Source: Lumbricus rubellus (taxonomy: Eukaryota > Annelida > Clitellata > Crassiclitellata > Lumbricidae). Taken from it: a stretch of DNA of 64,000 nt. Both the position numbers and the translations under genes were made by a program. Location of the stretch: NCBI GenBank assembly GCA_945859605.1, contig OX243811.1:32749719-32813718 (forward strand). Reading direction: 5' to 3'. This document shows positions 12,800-27,700 of this stretch, in pieces; position 1 is the stretch's first letter; every line of letters begins with the position of its first letter. The notes beneath the pieces were generated by a model. The model made no database searches. It had not been told where the DNA came from and was given only the letters and a program-made list of their open reading frames with translations.

Positions 12800-15700
12800 T
12801 CAGCACTGTCTTGCCACATCCAGGGTTCCATCAGGTTTCACGATCTGGTAAGTTATCAGGAATTCTGGATAGGCCTGCATAAAAAAGTAAACAGAAAATC
12901 TCAAGTCATTTTAAAGAGTAATGAACTAATGACTAATATGTAATAATAGTTTATCAGCATCAAATGAAACAAGTAGTTCAAGTCAGACAGTACTTAAAAC
13001 TCTGAATCCTCTGATCAAGCTCATTCAAAATCTGATGGGTCAGGGAAATCACAAAACGTCAAGCTAAAAAGGGTGTGCAAGTTGAAACTGATGACTACTT
13101 GAATGACGTTAAAGAAGTTCTAGCAGAATACTGAGAAGCGTCGAGCATATCCAACTAAATTTCCAACAATTCACTCGGTTCAAAAAGTAATGTAAATTTA
13201 TCTATCACACTTGTCCACCATACTTTACCTCCCTTAAGCTGCAGGCATTCCAGAAAAAAATAACAAACATCACTTTCTTTGAGCGAATCAACACCCCCCT
13301 CTCTTCGAACGAATGCAACTAACTTGTTCTCCCTAGTCATCCACCATGGAGCGTGGTGGTGTAGTGGTGGCGTCGTTGCCTTGGAGCCGGAAGGTTCGAG
13401 GTTCAAATCCACCTCGCCACGTAAGGACCTTGGGCAAGTCCTTCACTCACAATTGCTCAGCGCTTCGGCGTGAAACTCCGATGCAGTGTCCGCTCTGCAT
13501 TCGGGAGTGCCTCTGAGTAGCGAGAGCTTGAAGGGGCGCTATAACAAGTGCACATACATACAAACAAACCATACTGTACCCTACCATGACTCGGATAAAC
13601 CTGAATTGTTCCAACCTGTTCTCCACGATAGACGACATACTCTGCGTAGCAGAGGCCACCGACGCTTGGCCGACCAATGACCGAATGGTGACCAGGCGGA
13701 GAGTGCGCAATCTTCATCGCACTGTACTGCAGAAAGGATTTACCCAACGTCACACGGCACAACAGCATTTGTCTAGACACACACAAAAGATAGCATAATA
13801 CATACACATTACTACTATTCCACGTTCGTTCAGTATGATTACTTATCAACAAATAACTTTTGCTTTTACTGCAACTATGTTACACTCTCATCTCTACTCT
13901 CTTGGTAGAAAATCTACGTAATTGGGTTCTAATTCAAAGAAGTATATGATTAAAGCCACAGTCTGTGTTATCAAAGTCTAAAAGAATCCATTTTAATAAA
14001 TCAGTAACTAATCATTGGAGGGTGTATATATATTTGCAGTGGGCTGCTCTCAACAGGACGATGTCTCTCAAAACACACATCTAGACTGACCTGAATGGCG
14101 TTAACACTGTAAACAGACCTGTGACATGTGTAAACAGACCTGTGACATGTGTAAACAGACCTGTGACATGTGTAAACAGACCTGTGACATGTGTAAACAG
14201 ACCTGTGACATGTGTAGCACGATTTGTCTTTGTGGACGGGACAACCAGTTCCACCTCCAATTCCATAGACGTACTGGTTACTTTTCGATGAATTCTCGGC
14301 AAAATAGATTCCTATGTCACAGAAGTGCACCGTGTTAAGCATCAAGCTAAGAAAAGCAATGCATTTACAGTTAACTCCATATAGCTAAAGACTTCAACAG
14401 CGAGAGTGCGGTATACTCAAAGCAACATGGAAGCCAATGCAACTCGTAAAGACTACAAGTGCCATCTACTGTGCAAAATCCCTTGCTAAATGCTGATCAC
14501 AATTGTTAAGTTAGGTTCTCAAGTAATCCTTGCAATGTCGATTGAGGTGAGAGCAGTTTTTCAAAGTTGTTAAATCATAGTTAACTGAAGCAAGTATTTA
14601 GAAATAACAAAACTATTTCAATTACGACAACTCAGCAACTAAATCCAACACTAGCAATGTATTTACTATTAGGTGGGAGCTCTGTTGCAGAATGAAGGTA
14701 ATGTTGCTGTATACACATCTGTATCTTGGACTTGAATTCAAAGGTATGATGTGAAACTGCCAATTTTGTCAGGCTGTACTGACCTTCCAGCTGAAATATT
14801 TATCAGATCAAGGTCTGTGAGGTCTATCGGTGAATGATGAGCACCAATAACAAGTCATTCGCTCACATGAATTGGCATCGATTGACCTTATGGGTTGTAC
14901 CTACCTCATAGATAGAGGTTTGTAATATTCAACACATATTACTACTAATATACTACACTACAGTCAAAACTCCTTAAAACTACAAGTAGCTACTATTTTG
15001 ATCACAGCATGGTAAAAATCCATAATGATTTACATTCTGGTAACTTGCATTACACAATTAAGGGAACTTCCTTCAATTGAGGGGTGTACGGACCATTGCT
15101 CATAGGCTCATTGCTCATAGGCTGATTGCTCATAGGCTTATTACTCATACGGCTCATTGCTCATAGGGTCTATTGCTCATAGGCTCATCGGTCATATGCC
15201 TAAAATCAATGAACTTTGGCCTATGTCTAAAACAAATACACCATTGCTCATAGGTGACCGTCTTCACACCTTAGCTTGTGTTTATCAATTAGGGACAATA
15301 ATGTTGGTAGACTAATAGAATCTACTTGTTAAAAAGTGTAACGTTTTTATAATTGAACAATTTCATCTTTAGTGGTTAGTTTTAAGTAGTCAACTATGTG
15401 TAAGTGGACATATAAGACAATGAACAATCCTGTTGTTTAATTGACATGTGAAGTAGTGAACTATCTACTTGTTAAAAAGTGTAACGTTTTTATAAATGCA
15501 CAATTCACCTCTAGGGGTTAGTTATCAAGCTTTTACTTGAACAGTTCTATTAAATGTTTCTTTATATTTTCAATCAGTGTTTTCTTTTATGTACCTTCAT
15601 TTGACTAATTTTACTTGTATTTTATTACGACCCTATGACCAATGAGCCATATGAGCAAAAAGACATATGAGCAAAAGACCCTATGAGCAATGAGCCATTT

Positions 15701-18700
15701 GAGCAAAAAGACCTATGAGCAATAGACCCTATGAGCAATGAGCCGTATGAGCAATAAGCCTATGAGCAATGAGCCTATGAGCAATGAGCCTATGAGCAAT
15801 GGTCCTAGAGCCAATTGAGGCACGTGATGGACTTAAACTGCTTACACAAGATCTGTTCAAAATGTTTTAAGTAACATTCTGATTGTACAAGAGTCAATTC
15901 TTCAACAACTTGGAGGGCTTACCCGCTCCAAACATTCCACCGATGTAGGCATGTCGTTCGTCAAAGCCTTTGTGGACGATGGAGTTGAGGAAGAGGGAGC
16001 CGTGAAACAGAAGTCGTTCGTTTTCTTGACCGTGGTTTTCCTCTCCAACTTCTTTACGCTGATGAACATAACGCTCCCACAACTTCTTGTTACGAACTTT
16101 CTGTATCTGCATTTATACACAGCAATGCATTAATCAGCAACATGTTTGACTAATGCATTATACCAATTGCATCTGGCAACATATCAATTCTGCACATTAA
16201 AAAAATTGTACAGTATGTATGTATTTCTATGTATGTATCGTACGTACGTATGTATGCTCATATGCATGTTACGATAAAATATGGCTTGTCCAAAGCATGA
16301 CTTAAATGTAATTCAATTATATCCAAAAAGACGCATCTTGACAATGTAACACAACATGAATAGGGCAATAACGTTCAACAATCCTGAAGGTTTATGCAAA
16401 TTGATCTAAAACTGGACCTAGCTATATTCCCAGATGGACTCAAAAAATCTTATGTTTTCTCGTTGCGGTTTCATTTCAGAATGATCACCAGTTGATGCAG
16501 CTGCGCATTACATAAACAACATAAAGCGTCATTACATTACGTCAGATAGACGCATGTATTATCTTGCAACAAACCTTGATTATGTTATATCGGCTGAAAG
16601 TGCCACCGCAGTTATCTTTGTGCTCGCGTATCGAGCCCTGCAGCTGCTCCTCGACTGCGATATATTCGGTGTCGTCGGGCGACAGTTCAATGAGGACGGT
16701 GTTCTGAGTCGAAGATGTTGCAAAATTCAGAACGCCTGCCAAAAGAAATCAATCCAAGTGTCTGTGACCGATACACTTACACCATATGCTGCATTAGAGA
16801 GAAGACACTGAGCAATAGCATTCATTGTGAAAATTGTGAAAAGGATAACATTCATCAGATTCATTCATTCATATATATAGCGCTTCTTCAAGGGGGACTA
16901 CTCAGAAGCGCTCCCGACACAGCAAAAAAGGACAGTTTTGAGTTTAATAAAAAATGTTTCAGTAATAACCCCAGAAAGTAGACGTAACAGATGTAGTAAA
17001 AACCACTGTAAGGGCATTGACAATTCAAAGTGACAACACAGGCACTATCGCTTTTGTTACGCTACTCCTACATACTATATTATAGTAAAACATCTCGTCT
17101 CTAATCAAGAATTTTGAATGTCTAATTTTTTTAACTGAAGAAACGACATGTAGAGCAACGTTCAAAGTATAATCAATGTCTCATTCTATGTCTAATGCTT
17201 TTGAATCAGTTCAAATGCAACACAGCTCCATATAGTCCAAGATCTAAACTTTATGATGCTGGTAACATCAACTGAAAAGTTGTATGAGAAAATCTATTTA
17301 TACCTTTCAAACACACTTCTATAGCACTATACCACACATGTATAGCAAAGTTAAAAGAAGAATAAGACAACAATGTAAAGCATCCACAATGATCATTCAT
17401 ATCACCATGGAAACACCGACCATTCATAGTGACGAGTTTCTCAAGTCTTCGGATGATCTTGTGTCGATGTCCGTAGGCGCTGATTCCGATGTCTTTGAGT
17501 TCATCGTGCCCCATCTCAACAAGTATGTCCATTGTGATCTGCTCCTTTTCGAAGATGTCCTTCAGATGGCCAAGTCCAAGGCTATCAAGGAATGTGCCGA
17601 CGCTCAGGTTCTCCAGAGAAAGTTCGATTGTCCGCTCAGGCTCCGACGTGTCGGCACAACCATCTCCCGCCTGCTGGTCGCTGTTCTTTGAGATGCCAGT
17701 CGCACCACCAGCGGCAACCATCTCCTGACTTGTGCTCAGCATCCTGAGAATCACATAATATTATAATATTAAGCAGTTGGTCACAGCATCGTCATCAGCA
17801 AAAACCTTGGCTTTAACAACACTTCTGCTTTTTAATTTTGGTTAGATTCAAGACCATGAGCTACACAATATGTATTACAGTATAACAAATCACAAGGCAA
17901 CAAAAAATATCGAGGAAACAGATTGAACAGTTGCAGAAAGATTTGGACAGTGTAATACATGTGATCCTATAACTTCTATAATCTATACAAGCATCAAATA
18001 GAATAACTTTAATGAGTATCTTTACCAATTACTTCATTTGAAGTAGCTAAATTAATTAACCTATCTAGAAATTTTGACTGTGCAGGTGAAACATACGAAG
18101 TGTTGGCGCTGGACGGTGGTGCAAGCAGAGAAGGTGGCACGAGAATGCCAGACTTTGTAGTAACAGACGGCTGGTGGTTGAGTGGCATTGCAGCCTGTAA
18201 CAGCGCTTTCATGTCGTCAGCCTAAAACCCACAAATATACACACGATTATTATTTAATATCTGGAGTAATGTAAAGCAAGGCGAGTTAAAGTAAGGTAAA
18301 GGAGAGTCTAGTTGGAATGTAGGAAAGATGTACATTTCCAATTCATATGCCCTTGGCCTGACAATTGATAATGTCTGGCCTGGTGGTGACGTAGGCACCT
18401 GTGTGCACCTTTCTCAAGGTTAACGGAAAGGTAAAACCAAGTACTAGAAGCCATGAATAGACTTGCCGTAGCCAGATCGAGAGGTGTATGACCCTCTTGG
18501 TTCTTCAGAGTTGGATCAGCTCCATGTGCCAACTGCAATACAAGCAAGCGGACATTTTTAATTACATCTAAATCAATAGAATGGTCCATTGGTCCTGTCT
18601 GCCTTCTGATATCAGTTTAACTTAGGTGTTCACACATGACTCAATAAAATGGTGGCAAGCGGAAAGTCATTTCGACAGCCAGTTACTGCAGTATCTAAAT

Positions 18701-21700
18701 ATAGTGCATTTCAACAGTTTACCTATTACACTATCTACAATTCCAGAGTAAAAATCCTATGTAGACAAGTGTGTCTTTAAAGCTACACAAGTTTACAACT
18801 ATACACACACGGTATATGCACCACATCTGGTATATACACTTACACAGGGCAAATTTATTCAGATGAAAACTAAGGTCTCAAAATTTTGTCTCAATAAATG
18901 TTTTGTCTGAGGAGCCAGAGAGTAAAAACTCTTTCAATGAGCAAACAGCCAGGGAGGAAAGGTTCTTGCAGAGAGAACTATCATGCAGACCAGCACAGAA
19001 GGACTTATGGTCAAGGTTGTTCCAGTCATGTACAAGATGACTCACATCAAGAGGCTGGGCACATAGGAAAGGAACAGTGTACAGAAGAACATCACGATAT
19101 CATGATCTACAGTCCCAATCCTTCCAGTTTAAGTGTATGCAAAGCATATAAAAAAAATTGCAGATCATACAAGCACGATTTAGCCGCCTTTTATCCTAAT
19201 AAACCTAAGTTTAAATAAAGACTAATAAACAGAATACATTCACTGAAATTGACTCAATGACATACCAATAAGGCACAGAGCTGAGTACGACCTTTCTGGG
19301 CGGCTTCATGCAATGGGGTGAAGCCCCATTTATCAACAGCATTCACACATGTGCTGAACTTAATCAGCAGGGCGGCAATGTCAACGTGCTACAATAATTC
19401 ACATCAACAAACAATATTAACATGAATAAGACACAATTTAACACTATCATCTAATCAGTTTACTATTTAAATGTATTTCTAGACAAGGATCATAAATGCA
19501 TTTTGATCCAGCAAATCCTATAGTTTCAACATATAAAATCGAATCCAACTCTAGCCGTTAGGCCGTACTATAGAAACATGAAAATAAATTCTGATAAGCT
19601 GTCTGCACAAGGTTAGTTTGACACAATCTAAAAGTGCTATCTAGATAGCTAGCCAACTACAGCTCAAAATAAATGCTAAGAAATGAAGCCATTATGAAAA
19701 TGCAGATATGAAGTAGGATAGATTATTTCCAGTGTTTCAGTAGATTACCCCGTATGAAGAAGCATTGTGCAGTGGAATGAGGCCTCCTTTGTCTTGCGCA
19801 TTGACATCGGCTCCGTTTTCCAGCAAAAACTCCGCCACATCAACATTGTTGTAACCAGCTGCATGCAACATTCATAATTAACAACAATCATTGTAATACC
19901 CTTCACTCTATAACCAGCACAATTTTTACAGACAACAATAGTAATACAGCCATTAACCAACAAATTGTTATCCATAGGTCAGGAAAATGTTGGTCATTCT
20001 TCTTAATCTTGCTGACAACTCATCAGGAAACTTCTGGAAATTAACTACTAGACACTTTATTTCTTAATGGATTGAAGGCCAACATGATCCAATAAGGACC
20101 AACATAGCACTATCCTGAAATCCCATCAAGAACCTTGCATTAAGCATAAAAGAATTGATACAGACAGGTGCTGAAATACCAAGACTTTTAATAAAGAGCA
20201 CAGTGAAATGCAGACCCGTATGTCTATTCTCACAGATAACAACACAAAATATAATGATGTGTAAACTGACCGGCAAGATGCAGTGGAGTCGAGTTCCTTC
20301 CTTGTGAATCTCGACAGTTGATATTTTGCGGTGTTGCTAGTTTTTGAACTCGAGACAAGTTTCCCTTTTTGGCCGCCTCCAAGAGAGCAGCATCACCTTA
20401 AGATTAAAATGAAAACACAAATTACATGCAGTGTATGACATTCCCTAAACATCATGTGTTTCCAGTTCAACGTTAATCAAGTAATGTAAGGTACCTGAAG
20501 TTTTACTTGTCACAATACATTTAAACACATTATACCAAGTCCATAGCAATGTAATTTTGGTGCTAATTAATTGACATGAAAATTAATTAGCTGGCAATTA
20601 AATAATCAATTAATTAAATTAAAACACCTATCCATATAACCTATTCATCTAACACCTAGCACAACACAACTCACGCAATAAGATGTAAGCAGGTAATAGA
20701 AGGACATCAAAAGACCAGACCTCTTCATAAACCATCAAAAACTGTCGTCTTACTGTTTAATCATTTAACAAAACACGTCATACCATCTATTGCCAACATC
20801 TCTTGTAATTCTCGTCCATACCTCTTAGCAAATCTTCAACATCTGTGTCTCCTTCTTTAACAAGATCAAGCGGCGTGTGTCCGTCACGATTCTTCTTGTT
20901 CGCATCAGCACCATTCTGCACAAACAGTAAATCATAAATCATTGAGAAATCGAACAATTAATCAAAGTCTGAATCAAACACTGAATGTATAATCACCACG
21001 CAACCTCTTAACCCATTGATAACGAGCATGTAATAAAATATAGGGGAAACAAATACAGCTAAAGGGTCAAAGCATTTAAATGGTGCTAGCACAAATGTGT
21101 GCACGTGTGTTTGCTTGATAATGGGAAATCGCCAGGTGTATACACATGTGTCATGTCACAATTATAGTCAATCAGCTTGAATAAATATTAAAAAACAAAA
21201 AACCTTTTTATTACATATTGCTTTATCAACAGCATTCCATCTACAGACATTGAAAATCCAAAGACTACACAGCATTCAACCAAATTTATTTTAAAACTGC
21301 TTCCACTCCAAATTGGAATTTTGAATTAACACAATCTTCTGGCATTCTTTATCCAATAATGCCTTTGATGCATATTGTTTAGACTCGATTTTGTGACCAC
21401 CCCAGTTCAAATGCAACTGGTAGTCTACTACAAGCTGAAATACAAAGCGCTTCTCAAAACTATCATTTGCCTACCTTCAGCAGTAGCTTGCAGATTTCAA
21501 ACTTTCCCTTGGCTGCTGCCTCATGCAGTGGAGTAAACTTCCAAAGATCAGCCACATTTGCACACGCTCCATGCTTCAAAATAAAAGCATACAATATAGA
21601 ATTAAATCGATGTTATTCATCCCAAAAGTACAAAGCATCAAACAATAAATAATCAGCATGATCCGATAATTAATCAATTTGCATAAAAGCTAACAAAAAA

Positions 21701-24700
21701 GCATCCATCTTTCCCTGTCCAATAAAATTTAGCAGCAGAGAAAAGATTACAAATAAAGATCAAAAGTGAAGATAAAAAACTATTTAAAAGATTAAGGATC
21801 TTTAATTTTACCTCGATAAGAAGCTGAGTGACTTCGTAATGACCGTACGAACAAGCGTTGTGCAGTGGAACCAAACCACTACAATCAAACGAACAATTCA
21901 ATGAATAATTTAACATTGTCATGCTATATCGAAATTTAAATGCATGAATGCAATTCGTAGCATCGTCAGGATTTTAAAAAGCATTACTGGCAATTTCTCA
22001 TCATTATGGAGAATATTATTCTGATGTTAGACGTCTAATAAAGCAAGGTCGATGATACAGGTTAGTCCATTCTGAGCAAGTTTGCAACTGCAATGTATTG
22101 ACTTTTGCACATTTCATAATATCATCACTATGCCATTGGATAAAGTGATACTGGTACTTAAATGGTTAATAAGAACACTAATAAACGAATCTATCAGAAT
22201 ATGCAAAACACATTTAATTCGCATAAATATTTTACGTGGCAAGAACTGAAATGAAAATTTTTGCACTTCTACAGATTAGCAGCACTTGTAAGCTTTGTTA
22301 TTTGATGTTCAGAGGGTGAAGACAGGATTCTTGATATAAATAGTTTTCCGTTATCCAACACTAACATCATGAAATTCGGTTAGTTACCCTTTATCTTTGG
22401 CATGTACGTCTGCACCATTTTTCAGCAAGAAGTCGACGACTGTTTTACGGTTGTATCCAGCAGCAAAGTGTAACGGTGTCGAATGGCGGCCATCCAAGTC
22501 ACGACAGTTGACCGAGTGTGGATGTGCAGTAACTAGTTTCTGGAAGCAAAGTTAAAAATCTATGAAACCAACATTCCCTCTAAGGTGCATGATTGCACGG
22601 CCACTCAGAAGAAAGACTCCTGTCACACAAAAAGTTTTATCTGCCACACAAAGCTCAGTTTATGTGCCATATCTTACTACAATTTTTTTAATTTTTACCT
22701 TGTCCATGTAACAAATTTTTACACGACATTCTCTCTGTCGAGAAATAAAAGTCTAAGGAACTTTGCCAGGCACTAGAATGTCATGCAGTTTAATTCAGAC
22801 TATTATAGGTCATAGAAGAAGAAACAAGAGTCCTTGATAACAATACCAGCTATTGAGACAAATAAATATGCAATAACAACTGAGATCTGTACTTATGATA
22901 CACATGTATCAGTATAGCACTACAAAGGAAAAGTGAAGAAAGAATCTACAATAACCAAATCACATTTTCCTATAATCAAAACCAAATTAAACCTGCTTTT
23001 GCATGAAAATCAATGCTATTGAGATAAGACTGCAGTGCAATGTTAACCAACGCTGGCTCAGACCAGCATGAGCAATGGTGGCTTGAAAGCATCCAGAAAC
23101 TCACTGTTTAAGTTTCATGATCAGTAAATTGTTGACAGCAGCTCTATTCTTTAACTTACCAAGTATTGATTGCAATTGAACTGATTGTTTTATTTTGAAC
23201 CAATTGCTGATGACATACCTTGACAACATCAAGATCGCCGGCCTTTGCAGCTTCCAGCAGTTGCACATCGACATCTGTTGTCGTCATCGGTAGATCATCT
23301 ATAGCAAAATCAAATGCAAAAATAATAATCAAAATAGTAAATGTAAAGCAAATAATCCAGTTTATATATATTTCATGCTCATAGCGGTGCACAGGGTATC
23401 AAATTTAAGATCTGTTGATCTATCTTTGCTCCTTGCTCACACCTGATACCAACACATATTGCATTCAATCAATAGCACCTTGAGTATTCCCTGAGGTTAC
23501 CTTTTGAAGAGCTCCGACTAAAGAAAACTTCTGCTCATCATCTTCTTAGATCAAAAGATGAATTTCCTAATTCAATAAAGGGAAAACTTTTTATTTAGAT
23601 GAAGAAAACAAAATAAAAGGTTGTCAATTCTCCATCTTGAGCTTCAAAATTCGAGATAAACGGTTTCAAGAGCCAAGAGCTTTGCAGGTGTGAATAACCT
23701 TTGAGCAGCTTCTGTATGTTGTCTGGGGCCAGCTGTGCAGCAGTCATGCCTTGCAGTGACACGATTCCAAGATCGACACCATACTGCAGAAGAAGACGGC
23801 AGGCCTGTAGATGACCTTGCTTGGCAACTCTGTGGAGGGCTGTCTGGCCTTGAGAGTCAAGGGCATTTACCTAATATAGAAATACAACACAGTGGATGCA
23901 CCACACAATGGCAGCCATACAGTGGCAGACTTTTAAGTATATTCTTCTTTTACAGTTTACATTTTGATCTTTCAACTTAGGAGCAGACGCAGTAGAGTTA
24001 ACGAAGGTCAAGTAAGTACTCCAACTGAACCAAACCAATAGCAATTTCAGCCTTTGAATCAAATATTTGACTATAGAGTTAAAACTTCCTTAATAAAACT
24101 GCCAGCTTAGAAAATATTTGTCTTAAATCAATACAGCAGCTGTCCACATAAGTACAAGAAATATATAACCACACTGATCCATTCATTTGGCATAATTTTG
24201 CTCTATAAGAATTTAGTCAGTCATTTTAGATCCATCACACACCTGCCTTTTACGGCTCCTGAGAGGCATATGTACACAATGAATGTAAAACAAAGGAAGT
24301 TCTCACCTTGGCACCGTGTTTCAGCAGAAGGTCCATAATATCTGTAAAACATTTGTCGGCAGCAACATGAAGCGGGGTCATCAATCTAGAAAGAAAAGCA
24401 AAATGCTTTATTCAAAACCAATTCAACACTGTTGAATGTTGATGTATGAATTAAGGCAAAACCAAATGAATTAATAATATCAATCATATTCTGAATAAAA
24501 ATTATTGAGCAGAAAAATAATCGAAACCAACAATAGGTGAAATCAACATAAAATTCCCAAGACCAAAGATGAAGTACTTAATAATCAGTCAAATTAAACA
24601 TTAATTTGTAATACAATACTAAGTAGTAACAATAGAAGAATTAATTAACTAACTCTTTGTTTTTGTCGCTGACGTTGGCACCTTTCCTAATTAGCAGCTC

Positions 24701-27700
24701 AATTACTTGCTTCTTCTTTGGAAATGGAGATAAAACGGCACAGTGCTAAAACAAAATACACTTGAATTTAAAGCATTCAGTAAACTAGAGAATTTAATTC
24801 GTACAGCACCACCTCAGAGTCTGTCCTGTCCAAGTCATCAACACAACAGTTTGCAACTGCTGAAAAATGCTGACACCAACAACACCAGACAAAGTCACTG
24901 AATGCGGTTTGTCACTCTGGTTGTACTAAATGAAGATATATACAATATAACAGAGCCACAGAAACGATACAAAGACAGTCAAATGCATATTCTAACCATT
25001 TTGTAAGTGCTCACAGTATACAAAAATTCCAACACGGGCTATATTAGCATTCAAATGAAGCGCACTTTTCCTGAAACTCTAACATAAAGTGAAAATTTAA
25101 CGATGCACCTTCTTAAAATCTGCTGCCTCATGAAAATATATGTAACATAAATGCCTGAGGAAAGCCACGCTGCTTACTAGAGCTGCGTCCGACGTGTAAG
25201 GGTGTTTAAAATTGGCGATTTCTGATGACAGATGTTTCTTGACGAGAGCAACGTCTCCTTGCCTTGCTCCTTCCAACAGCCTATGGCCTTTGTATTCATC
25301 TAAGCAAAGCCAAACACACACACACATCAATTTCAACTCATCAACCAAGTTTCAATTGCTCTGCGACCCAGCAAGCAAATTCCACGCATTTAGCAAAACC
25401 GGTAAAAACATTCTGCAGTTTACAGTAACGAAACGAGGAAGTGATATTATGTAGTAGTCTAACTTAAAATTTATACAAAGGCACTTTAAACAAATTATCG
25501 TCTTAATGCTTTGGATGTTTAACAAAGTTCACCAAACAAGCTCTGAAGTGTAACTAACAATCGCTGGAACAAAATTCTAGTTATAAATGATGCAAAAGTT
25601 TCTTGACTAACACTGAATCTTTTCTGCCAGCTCCCTGGTTGGTGCCACGTCAAGGGCGCTCTTCGAGTGACAGTTGAGAACGGTCGGATCAGCACCATGC
25701 GCAAGTAAAAGAGAACACACTTCAACGCGGTTTTTCGAAACGGCCTCGTGAAGAGGTGTGAATTGCCAGAGATCCATTGCGTTCACAGAAGCACCATGCT
25801 GTTTAAATTTAAAAGGCACACGTAATGTAACCTTAACCCTTTAATGCTGGAGGGTACAGGATTTCCCATACCATTTGCTACCATCTCGGCATTAAAGGGT
25901 TAACAGTTCATCACATGTACTAGTAGTGAAATTTTTTAGAGCAATAAGGACATATATACACACTCTTAAAAAGCTTTATTTTATGTAATTTGTCTTTAGA
26001 AACTTTTCAGCGCCCTATAAATCCTGCAATATGAGACGATCTCATTCAAAGTAAATTCACAGTACAACTGCCTCTGATGATTCAGACTCTTAAGTGGTAG
26101 GTTAGAATCAAATCATGTAAGTGGTAGGTTAGAATCAAATCATGTAAGTGGTAGGTTAGAATCAAATCATGATGTGAAGCTAAGATTCACTCAACCCACG
26201 TTCCTTCGTTGCTACCTGGCAAATCACCAACACTTTACCTCTCTTAAGTTGAAAGTTTAAATTCAAACAGAAAGGCAAAACTGAGAAATATATGGCTCAA
26301 CAAAAACATGGTCAGCAGATGATGGATCAAATCAATCAGAATTAAAGATTCAATGCAAAATATTCGAAATCAAAGTGGCAAGAATTGGAGAAATACCTTT
26401 AGGAGAAGTTCAGTCACTTCAAAATGCCCGTAGGAGCAAGCGTTGTGCAGCGGTACCAGGCCTCTGCAACAATACATTTATAATATCATATTGCATGAAC
26501 TAACAATAAGCTGAATTGAACCATCCAGAACAAAATCATCAGACTTTCGAGCTTCCTCCCAATTGATTTCCCCGATTTTTACAAACTCTGTTCTAGAGTC
26601 AACTCCACTCCTTTCCGCTCAATCCTCTTAACCCTTTAATGCCGGAGGGTATAGGATATCCCATACCATTTACTACCATCTTGGCATTAAAGGGTTAAAA
26701 AATTGTCGCATCCTTCACGACCTCCTCTCTCCCAATAAGTTCACTTCATAACAAAACTTGATCCAGGCCACATGATCTAACCCTACCTAGAGCTGATGCC
26801 TTCACCAAAAAAAGTTTTACTATGAATGTTGTTTGACTTTGAAAAATTGTTTCTATTATTTATAAATTGCTTCTGCAAACTACTGTGCTTCTGATGGTAG
26901 TCCAATAAATAATATTCTTACATACTTATTAACTCCCGAGTTCATCCATCCATACCAAAAAATTTCCACTAGAAGCTTCTAAGGCCATACACATCCTTAT
27001 TGAAGGAAAGTGCTTAGACCAGAGAGTTATTTAGACAAAAAAAGTGATAAGATGAAAAAGGTAAAACTTATGTAATGTAATGCAAATCTTTACAAATTTC
27101 TCTGCACCCACAAACCCATGTCAGGGAGACCAAGTTATTCACCAGGGCTATATATCAAATCAAGTCTGCATTAACCAGACAGCTCTGTTCGTTTAAATTA
27201 GAACTGCAAGTAGACCACGATTCTCCAATACATAGGAGCCAATTCAAAGAAGTACTTAGACAAAAGAGGTATTCAGATGTTTAGAGTGTTTAGACATCAT
27301 AAGTGCTTACAGACTGAGCATCTACTGCATCAAGTGCTTACACAAGACATATACCAACACAAGATATATGCTTAACCCTTTAATGCTGGAGGGTATACCA
27401 TTTACTACCATCTCGGCATTAAAGGGTTAAATGAAAGAACTGCCCAATCTGTGTTCTTGGTCTTACCCTTTATCTTTGGCGTGTACATCAGCTCCATGTT
27501 GCAGCAACAGCTGAACGATACTTGTACGGTTATAACCAGCAGCCAAGTGCAACGGAGTTGACTGCAAAGCAAAACAATCAGCAAAATCAAGCCGAATAAT
27601 AAAGATCATATACTGATATATCGGTGCTGGTCAACACAGTGATCAATCATTGTGGGACAGTATACATAAAAGCTTGCAAAATCTTTTACTATTTCATTTA

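Noticed and set aside
13350..13425. tRNA gene
   Set aside because: A and B boxes are present but the cloverleaf is not credible and a SINE body and tail follow.
14126..14338. Plus-strand Cys-rich frame with repeated CKQTCDM units
   Set aside because: It is the antisense reading of the 21-bp repeat over the tankyrase exon; no splice or start context supports it.
14108..15811. Tandem arrays that might suggest CRISPR
   Set aside because: The units are directly abutting without unique spacers, in a eukaryotic intron.
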